Source: JBMZCV01 sp049613665
Lineage (GTDB): Bacteria > Bacteroidota > Bacteroidia > Chitinophagales > UBA2359
DNA: 12,131 nucleotides
Assembly: GCA_049613665.1 (NCBI GenBank)
Contig: JBMZCV010000154.1
Coordinates: 1-12,131 of the forward strand
Direction of reading: 5' to 3'
Part shown: one piece after another, positions 6,493 to 12,131 of the stretch
Position numbering within the stretch: the stretch's first letter is position 1
Layout of the letters: each line of letters opens with the position of its first letter
Notes under the pieces: generated by a model
What the model saw: the letters and a program-made list of their open reading frames with translations, nothing else
The model's database searches: none
What the model was told of the DNA's origin: nothing
Program-made: the position numbers and the translations under genes

Positions 6493-9400
6493 TTATTTCA
6501 AAATCATCATACGCTTGCTCACACTCATTTCATCGGTTTTCAGCTCATAAAAATAAATGCCGTTTGCCAAATTTTCGCTAGAAAAAGAAACTTGATGTTT
6601 GCCTTTCGTTTTCGTTTCGCTCAAAACTGTTGTTACTTTTTGGCCTAAAAAATTATAAATAGAAAATTCTACATTTGTTTTTTTAGGTAAAAAGAAAGAA
6701 AACGTCGTTTTTTCGGCAAAAGGATTTGGATAGTTTTGGTACAAAGCGAAAAACTCATTTTCTGAAACATCTGAAATAGCTACTGCAAAAGGTGGCGTTG
6801 TGAAGCTAAAAATTTCGGACGTAGCCGTAGCACCTTCGCAATCTGTGGCTACTATATAATATTCGTAAGTCATGTTGTGTTCCAAAATGCTTACATCCGT
6901 TATTTCAAAACTGTTGTTGGCAAACTCGCTAAACAAATCTGCATTAAATAAAACAAGTAATCCATTTTCGTTCGATAGAAACAAATCATAAGTTGGCTCA
7001 TTGACACATTCTATATCCAATGAACTTGTCCATTCAAACAAAAGGTTTTCTTCCCAACTTTCTATTTGCAAGTTTTGTTGTGGGCTTGTAAAAATAGGTG
7101 CTGTCGGGGCATCATTTACCCATAAAATAGTAATGGAAATAGTGGCAGTTGTCGAAAGTTCACCATCTGTAACCGTATAAGTAAACTCATCTGTACCGAC
7201 ATAATTTTCGTTTGGCTCATAAACGAGTTCATTGCCTATTTGTGTCATCGTTCCATTATTTGGAGGAGTAAAAGATGCTAGATTTACAACATCATTATCA
7301 ACATTCGTCACATATTCCAATACATTTATCGCTGTTTCGGTATCTTCCCACACTTCAAGAGTCATATTATTTGCTTGCGGTGCATCATTTACAGGCAAAA
7401 CAGTTATTATAATTGTTATTTCGTTTGATAGCTCGCCATCTGTAACCGTATAAGTAAATTCATCTGTGCCAAAAAAGTTTATGTTAGGTGTATAAACAAG
7501 TTCTGTACCTATTTGCACAATCGTTCCATTGGTCGGAAATGTATAAGAGTCAAAAATAATAACATCATTTTCGACATCACTAACATTTTCTAACACAAAG
7601 ATAGAAAGCTCGCTATCTTCCAATATTTCAAAAGCTGTGTTATCGGCTTGCGGAGCATCATTTACTGCCATTATATTAACATTTACTGTTGCGGTAGCCG
7701 AAAATTCGCCATCTGTAACCGTATAAATAAATGTATCTGTTCCAAAATAATTTTCATTTGGCACATAAACAAGTTCGTTATTTATTTCTGTAACTGTTCC
7801 ATTATTGGGCAGCGTAAAAGATTCAATATTCAAAATATCATTGTCAATATCGCTAGTGTAGTCCGAAATATTGATAGTAGTTTCACTATCTTCCGACAAA
7901 GTCCGACTAATATTTGTGGCTTCTGGTGCATCGTTTACGCTCAAAACATTTATGATGATAGTGGCCGTAGTCGAAAAAATGCCATCTGTAACCGTATAAA
8001 AAAATGTATCTGTTCCAAAATAATTTTCGTTTGGCACATAAACAAGTTCATTATCAATTTGGGTAAGCGTTCCATTATTTGGCGAAGTATAAAATTCAAT
8101 ATTTATCATATCATTCTCGGCATCGCTAGTGTTTTCTAATACAAAAATAGAAAGTTCATTATCTTCCAATACTTCTACATTTGCGTTGTTTGCTTGCGGA
8201 GGCGTATTTAAAGTGCTAGTCATCTGAAAACTAAAGCTATTATTTTCTTCGCAAAGTTCGTCAATCTCATCGTTTTGGTCAATAAAAACAGCTACATCAT
8301 ATAGCTCTGTCGTGGCTTCTAGTGGCAATACAAAACTTACTGTTGTATCATAATATGGTGCTTCAATACTTTGCTCATCGCTATATACCAATGTGCCATC
8401 TGGCAGACTCATGGCTATGTTTATCGTTATATTTTCGTCAATGGTTTTACCCAAATTCAAAACATCAAACTCTATTGTTATTTCTGTTTCGCTTTCAGGA
8501 AAAACAATTGGAAAATTGGTATAAGAAAGACCATTTAAGGTAGCTTTTACGGTTTCTGTATGTATCAAAAAATCAGCTTTTTCATAGCTTCCTGCCAACA
8601 CAATCGCAGGGTCGCCTTGTAGTGTAAAACAAGCATTTGTTAATTTTGTACCCTCGTAACGAACATGATTCTCGTCTTCAATAAAATTGTTGTGAATAGT
8701 TTGCAAAATGCTTTTTCCCAAACCTTTGCCATAATTTTCGCCAGCCAACTGCTCATAAAGTTCCGTAAAATAAGCACTGCTATATATTGGATAGCCTGTT
8801 GTTCGGTTGCCAATAGCTGCAATCGCTCCTGCATTTTCTGCTAACACATAATTTTCGATAAAAGAAAGTGAATTATCATTAAATTCATGAATATATCCTG
8901 TATAACTAGAGTTTGAAAAAATAATAGGATAAATTCCTTTTTCGCCATTTGTATAAACTGTTGGTTCGTCAATATCAAATCTCCAAGCACTATAACCTTC
9001 CGAATGTCCAAAATAACTGATTAAACCTGTACCTTCATTCATGTATTGGGGAAACTGCGGCTGTGGTTCTACATTATAGCCTGTTTGTTCAAACTTTTTA
9101 ATCACTTGGCCACCAAAGCTACCATTTTCTATAATATTTTGGTAAATATCTAAATAATCATTCAAATCTGTCGTTTGTGATGGATTGCTTCCACTAGAAA
9201 TGTGAATCATATTTTTCTTCCAAATATCGTCTATCGTCATACACTCACTTTGATTTTCGTAAGTCAAGACTTTATCGAAATAAAGGGCTACGTCTGCGGC
9301 TGTGTTGGCACTCAAACGCCCAACTGCGAGCTGTGGCAAGTGTTCTTGAGCATTTCTAATAGTCAAAGCATTATCAGAATCCATACGCCCAAAAGTTGGT

Positions 9401-10992
9401 ATTAAACATTTATTGTAGATTGTTGAGCCTGTTACGTTATAACTAATAGATTTTCCAACAAGAAAAAGATATTCTGGCGAAATGTTCCAATTATCTATTG
9501 CAAAATTGACGAAATGACGTACTGCCAAAGGATGTTTTGGAATACCCATAGAAAATTGGTCGTACAATTCTTCTACATTTACAATAATACTTTCGTGATT
9601 GCCACCTTCATTTGAGTTTCTATAATCGCTATAAGATTGCACATAATCAGTCTCACCATTTCGCAAACTTGGGTGCGTCAGAATGATATAACTGCCTTGA
9701 TTTTCGGCTGCTGCAAAGTCGGTAAATTGTGTTTCTTCTAAGCTTTTTACTTCCCACGCTGCACATGCACTAGTGCCGCAAATAAGGCAATCTGGAATGC
9801 AAGGAAACTCGCAATTGAGTTCGCAAAAAACATCTGGATTAAAGATATACAATATTCGTTTTAGCGAAATATCATCGCCTGCTGGCAAAAAGATTTTATA
9901 AACATCATCTTCCAAAACAGGCAACAGTCGCAAATTATTGGTCAAATCATACACAATTGGTTGGTTTCCGCCTTCAAAAAGTTCTATTTCCAAATATTTT
10001 TCTTCATTGTTTTCTAGCGTAAAAAAGAATTTATTTTCCTCATAAAAACTAAATTGGCGTGGATAAGTCAATTTTGTATAAGAAACTGCGTTAATGTCTG
10101 TGCTAGATTGGTCGCCTACCGAGATATATTCTACTTCGGTTTCTGCCGAAATATTGCTCAAAAAAACAGGTGTTTCCATCAAAAGATTATCGTAAGCTTG
10201 GTAGCCAGACGAAATATCTTGATACACCAAGCCATTGATTTTAACTTGAACATGATGGTCGTCAATCACTGAATAATCATCGGAGCGGCCAACAATTTTA
10301 CTTTCAAAAGCTGCAAGCGGAGCATTTGTGCCTGTATATTTAAAAGGCGTTTTTAGAGTATGTGTTTGCGAAGTCTCTCCCAAAATGCTAAGTCCTACAA
10401 AACCTTCGCCATCTTCAAAATCTGGTAAATATTGTGTCATTCCAGCTATATGAAAGGGTTTTCCATGATTAAAAGTATTATTATGAATCTTCAAAGTTGA
10501 GTGCATGAAATACGATTCTTTCGCTGGTAACTCTGTAAGGTTATTTTCTGTTTCAGCAAAACGCAAACCTTCTGTTGTGTCGTTCCAAGTGAGATAATAT
10601 GTCAGGCTATCAGAAAATAAAGACTCAAATGTGTGTAACTGCCATTCTGGTTCGGCGAACAATTGTGTGTCGAAATGTCCATCATTGGCTTCGGCATAAA
10701 ATTCGATATAATCATTTTCGGTCATCGCATTTTCGTTGCTCACAAAAATAGGAATTTCACGGCCTTTGGCAAACAGATGAAAGCCAGTACCATCTAAATC
10801 TGCCAAGCCAGCATTTTGCAAACTGCTATACGGAATTTTGTAAACACCTGCTTTTTCAATTTTAAATTTGTAGTAGGTTTCGGCATAATCTATCCATTCA
10901 TTGCCGTAAGTATTTTCAGTTTGTGCCAATAAGAAAGGCGAAAATAGCAAACATAAGATAGCTGCTACATAAAAAGTTAGCTTTTGTTTCAT
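6493..10992 (-). CDS. Secreted gingipain-family (peptidase C25, PorU2-type) protein with cadherin-like repeats and T9SS sorting domain
   Basis: This 1499-aa protein should cross the inner membrane by Sec (signal peptide ~1-23, ending LLAQ) and the outer membrane by the type IX secretion system. The N-terminus (YGNEW, YYKFKIEKAGVYKIPY) matches the family that databases call putative T9SS sortase PorU2. Order of parts: N-terminal beta region (~24-385); cysteine cluster C390-C410; C25 domain (~420-800) with PTFGRMDSD (~532-540), VGRLSA (~557-562) and the His of the catalytic pair in YFGHSEG (H663); CARDB-like domain (~806-925); four 91-aa cadherin/Ig-like repeats (931-1294); Fn3-like domain (~1295-1411); type A sorting domain (~1417-1499, from LYQNYPNPF). 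The position of the catalytic cysteine, 33 residues after H663, is Ser696 (AGT), so cysteine-protease activity is doubtful. It may be a surface adhesin or pseudoenzyme. It stands alone: terminators or hairpins flank it. The ATG at 10992 gives a complete signal peptide. Confidence 0.88.
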   Translation of the reverse strand: MKQKLTFYVAAILCLLFSPFLLAQTENTYGNEWIDYAETYYKFKIEKAGVYKIPYSSLQNAGLADLDGTGFHLFAKGREIPIFVSNENAMTENDYIEFYAEANDGHFDTQLFAEPEWQLHTFESLFSDSLTYYLTWNDTTEGLRFAETENNLTELPAKESYFMHSTLKIHNNTFNHGKPFHIAGMTQYLPDFEDGEGFVGLSILGETSQTHTLKTPFKYTGTNAPLAAFESKIVGRSDDYSVIDDHHVQVKINGLVYQDISSGYQAYDNLLMETPVFLSNISAETEVEYISVGDQSSTDINAVSYTKLTYPRQFSFYEENKFFFTLENNEEKYLEIELFEGGNQPIVYDLTNNLRLLPVLEDDVYKIFLPAGDDISLKRILYIFNPDVFCELNCEFPCIPDCLICGTSACAAWEVKSLEETQFTDFAAAENQGSYIILTHPSLRNGETDYVQSYSDYRNSNEGGNHESIIVNVEELYDQFSMGIPKHPLAVRHFVNFAIDNWNISPEYLFLVGKSISYNVTGSTIYNKCLIPTFGRMDSDNALTIRNAQEHLPQLAVGRLSANTAADVALYFDKVLTYENQSECMTIDDIWKKNMIHISSGSNPSQTTDLNDYLDIYQNIIENGSFGGQVIKKFEQTGYNVEPQPQFPQYMNEGTGLISYFGHSEGYSAWRFDIDEPTVYTNGEKGIYPIIFSNSSYTGYIHEFNDNSLSFIENYVLAENAGAIAAIGNRTTGYPIYSSAYFTELYEQLAGENYGKGLGKSILQTIHNNFIEDENHVRYEGTKLTNACFTLQGDPAIVLAGSYEKADFLIHTETVKATLNGLSYTNFPIVFPESETEITIEFDVLNLGKTIDENITINIAMSLPDGTLVYSDEQSIEAPYYDTTVSFVLPLEATTELYDVAVFIDQNDEIDELCEENNSFSFQMTSTLNTPPQANNANVEVLEDNELSIFVLENTSDAENDMINIEFYTSPNNGTLTQIDNELVYVPNENYFGTDTFFYTVTDGIFSTTATIIINVLSVNDAPEATNISRTLSEDSETTINISDYTSDIDNDILNIESFTLPNNGTVTEINNELVYVPNENYFGTDTFIYTVTDGEFSATATVNVNIMAVNDAPQADNTAFEILEDSELSIFVLENVSDVENDVIIFDSYTFPTNGTIVQIGTELVYTPNINFFGTDEFTYTVTDGELSNEITIIITVLPVNDAPQANNMTLEVWEDTETAINVLEYVTNVDNDVVNLASFTPPNNGTMTQIGNELVYEPNENYVGTDEFTYTVTDGELSTTATISITILWVNDAPTAPIFTSPQQNLQIESWEENLLFEWTSSLDIECVNEPTYDLFLSNENGLLVLFNADLFSEFANNSFEITDVSILEHNMTYEYYIVATDCEGATATSEIFSFTTPPFAVAISDVSENEFFALYQNYPNPFAEKTTFSFFLPKKTNVEFSIYNFLGQKVTTVLSETKTKGKHQVSFSSENLANGIYFYELKTDEMSVSKRMMILK
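7111..8202 (-). repeat. Four tandem 273-bp repeats encoding cadherin/Ig-like domains
   Basis: Four units lie end to end at 7930-8202, 7657-7929, 7384-7656 and 7111-7383 (protein order). Each is exactly 273 bp (91 aa), with no insertions or deletions. An 18-base block, CCATCTGTAACCGTATAA on the plus strand, recurs identically at 7163, 7436, 7709 and 7982. Each unit carries the consensus YVPNENYFGTDTFxYTVTDG and ends in VND. Units 1 and 2 are the closest pair at the DNA level. Such repeats usually act as extended spacers or adhesion modules and may bind calcium through their acidic residues. Confidence 0.9.
8905..8907 (-). other. Serine codon at the expected catalytic-cysteine position of the C25 domain
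   Basis: The codon is AGT (Ser696) in the context SNSSYTG. The family usually has Cys before this x-x-Gly, and a Cys codon TGT is one base away. The spacing from His663 is 33 residues, the same as between the His and Cys of the gingipain catalytic dyad (RgpB mature His211/Cys244, from memory). Confidence 0.7.
9763..9825 (-). other. Six-cysteine cluster (C-x3-C-x3-C-x3-C-x2-C-x4-C) in the C25 protein
   Basis: Residues 390, 394, 398, 402, 405 and 410 are all cysteine, in a protein otherwise poor in cysteine. The segment sits just before the C25 domain. It could be a disulfide-locked loop in the exported protein or a metal-binding knuckle; neither can be decided from sequence alone. Confidence 0.7.
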
Positions 10993-11199
10993 GATTTTTT
11001 TTCTTTAGATGTAAAAAATATTCAATACTAAAGTTAGGCAAAAAAAACCAGTTTAACAAAAACATCTTTTTTATTTTTTAGCTGAAAAAACGCTTTTAAG
11101 CTATCATTTTTGTTCAAAAAATTAGCCTTAAAATATTGATTTTAAAGCTTTTAAACATAACGAGTAATTATTATTATTATTAGTTGAAAAATAGTTATA

Positions 11200-11245
11200 A
11201 AAAAATAGCTTAACTTCTAAAAACTAGAATGTTAAGCTATTTTTT
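11200..11245. terminator. Bidirectional terminator downstream of gldD
   Basis: AAAAAATAGCTTAAC (11200-11214) pairs perfectly with 11231-11245. The inner TTCTA/TAGAA (11215-11219, 11225-11229) extends it with a single bulged T (11230), around the loop AAAAC. Runs of A and T at both ends make it usable on either strand. It lies 21 bases after the gldD stop, ends the gldD transcript and separates it from the C25 gene. Confidence 0.88.
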
Positions 11246-11266
11246 GATTTTTTTGATTTTCAATGC

Positions 11267-11875
11267 TTATTCATTTACCCATTCAAAACTCTGAATCATT
11301 GCTTCAATATCTTTGCGAAGAAAACGGATAACAGGAGCGATAGAATCTTCGTTTGGCGGAGAATGTAAATATAACGATGCCCAAAGAAAATGATTAGTGC
11401 TATCTGTTAAGAAAAATTGTGTAGAAGAAGCTGCATCGCCACCAACATTATAAAAAACGCCCGAAACGCCATCTTTCACACGCATCAAACTGTCTTCGAT
11501 ATAGTCGGCTTTCACAACGTGCTTGAAACTCAACTTGTAAGAATCATTAACCAGCTTGGCGAGTGCATCTGGCTCTTTTCCGATTTCAGAATACGAAAAG
11601 TGCATTTGAGCATTGAAATAATCGTAGTTCAAATTGACCCAACAATTGCTACTTGCTTTCGCTATCAATCTTTTCGCTTTGCCTATTTTCGTATAAACAG
11701 GCTGCTCAAAAGTAAATGGACAATCGTTGTTCTCAAATTTTTTGTAGCTATGTTCTGGAAAAATAATGCGAGGATAAGCCCGTGGTTTGGGTGTATAATC
11801 TGCCGCACAAGCAGCGAAAAGCACCATTATAAAACAAAAAAGTGTTAGGAAAAAAATATTTTTTTTGATAAACAT
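11267..11875 (-). CDS. gldD: GldD, gliding motility / T9SS-associated lipoprotein
   Basis: GldD is a lipoprotein required for gliding motility in flavobacteria and is tied to the type IX secretion machinery. Its biochemical role is unknown. From the ATG at 11875 the product has 202 aa: a lysine-containing start (MFIKKN), a hydrophobic segment and a lipobox LFAAC whose cysteine (residue 23) should be acylated. Family hallmarks follow: PKPRAYPRIIFP right after the signal, CPFTFEQP, WVNLNYDYFNAQMHFSY, then the strongly conserved GVFYNVGGDAASSTQFFLTD and RFLRKDIEAMIQSFEW at the C-terminus. The frame is open six codons further to a TTG at 11893, but the internal ATG gives a signal peptide of ordinary length, so I prefer it. 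Length is normal for the family. In other Bacteroidota gldD often follows gldE; no gldE end is recognisable in the 256 bases upstream here. A terminator lies 21 bases downstream, so the gene ends its own unit. Confidence 0.92.
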   Translation of the reverse strand: MFIKKNIFFLTLFCFIMVLFAACAADYTPKPRAYPRIIFPEHSYKKFENNDCPFTFEQPVYTKIGKAKRLIAKASSNCWVNLNYDYFNAQMHFSYSEIGKEPDALAKLVNDSYKLSFKHVVKADYIEDSLMRVKDGVSGVFYNVGGDAASSTQFFLTDSTNHFLWASLYLHSPPNEDSIAPVIRFLRKDIEAMIQSFEWVNE

Positions 11876-12131
11876 AAGCTCTTTTACCTTCAAAAAAATT
11901 AGAAAATCGTATTTTTTGGCGAAAATTCTAAGTAGTCGTTCAGAAGTTTTTGGGCATTTCAGAATAAGATAACACCAAAAATGTCAATGCGTTAGCCACT
12001 AAACGAATGCTTTATTAAATCAATAGTTCGGACATTTTTTTCAACAGTTCTCAGTTTAATAAAAAACATCTTTTGGCAAGAGAAACATACTATTTTTCCA
12101 CAAAAAAGGCCATAGAAATAGCAAATATTGG
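11876..12131. other. Non-coding stretch upstream of gldD, no gene recognised
   Basis: All six frames are short or run off the edge without recognisable protein. One minus-strand frame is open from the window end to a stop near 11995, but its peptide resembles nothing I know. The stretch is AT-rich and should hold the gldD promoter and leader. I found no convincing -33/-7 pair, no terminator hairpin and no tRNA. Confidence 0.5.

Noticed and set aside
7648..8139. 163-aa plus-strand open frame with internally repeated sequence
   Set aside because: It is the antisense shadow of cadherin-like repeats 1 and 2. Its repetition comes from the 273-bp units and it resembles no protein.
7111..8202. Regular tandem repeats considered as a CRISPR-like array
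   Set aside because: The period is 273 bp, in frame and coding, with no short repeat/unique spacer alternation.
11167..11182. Short ATT trinucleotide run
   Set aside because: It has only about five units in very AT-rich DNA between gldD and the C25 gene, so chance is enough.
11417..11848. 143-aa plus-strand open frame
   Set aside because: It is antisense to gldD, whose conserved family motifs show the true strand.
11994..12131. Minus-strand frame open from the window edge to a stop near 11995
   Set aside because: The peptide has no recognisable motif and composition like the non-coding surroundings. It could be a gene end, but nothing supports it.

Overview
The window looks like chromosomal DNA of a member of the Bacteroidota, most likely a gliding Cytophagales-type bacterium. 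Three things point there. It has a gldD gliding/secretion lipoprotein gene and a very large secreted protein of the gingipain family (peptidase C25) ending in a type A type IX secretion (T9SS) sorting domain. The intergenic DNA is AT-rich and start codons lack a clear Shine-Dalgarno sequence. Placement below phylum level is inference.

Layout. At 40-420 (+) lies the 3' remnant of a surface-protein gene carrying a dockerin-like pair of calcium-binding loops, closed by a strong intrinsic terminator. At 573-4177 (+) is a two-gene restriction-modification operon. The first gene fuses a PD-(D/E)XK nuclease domain to an HsdM-type adenine methyltransferase. The second encodes a two-TRD HsdS specificity subunit. 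No HsdR translocase is present. The operon is much richer in A+T than its right-hand neighbours, except for the last ~165 bases of hsdS. A copy of a widespread intergenic repeat and a perfect 22-bp bidirectional terminator (4273-4319) separate it from a convergent UPF1/IGHMBP2-type SF1 helicase gene (4330-6270, -). Next come a 4.5-kb C25/PorU2-type T9SS protein gene (6493-10992, -) and gldD (11267-11875, -), each apparently its own transcription unit, with a long bidirectional hairpin terminator between them. The right end (11876-12131) holds no gene I can support.

How the parts work together. The two-gene operon is a self-contained restriction-modification system of BcgI-like or 'type I without HsdR' design, probably acquired horizontally. 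The C25 protein and GldD both belong to the T9SS/gliding world: GldD as a lipoprotein needed for secretion and motility, the C25 protein as a T9SS cargo. The helicase is probably housekeeping and not part of the defence unit.

Points most worth a second look: (1) the C25 protein has serine (Ser696) exactly where the catalytic cysteine should be, 33 residues after His663; (2) the nuclease-methyltransferase fusion with HsdS and no translocase; (3) an abrupt base-composition break inside hsdS at the TRD2/C-terminal helix boundary; (4) a six-cysteine cluster in the C25 protein; (5) a hairpin ending seven bases before the start codon of the nuclease-methyltransferase gene.
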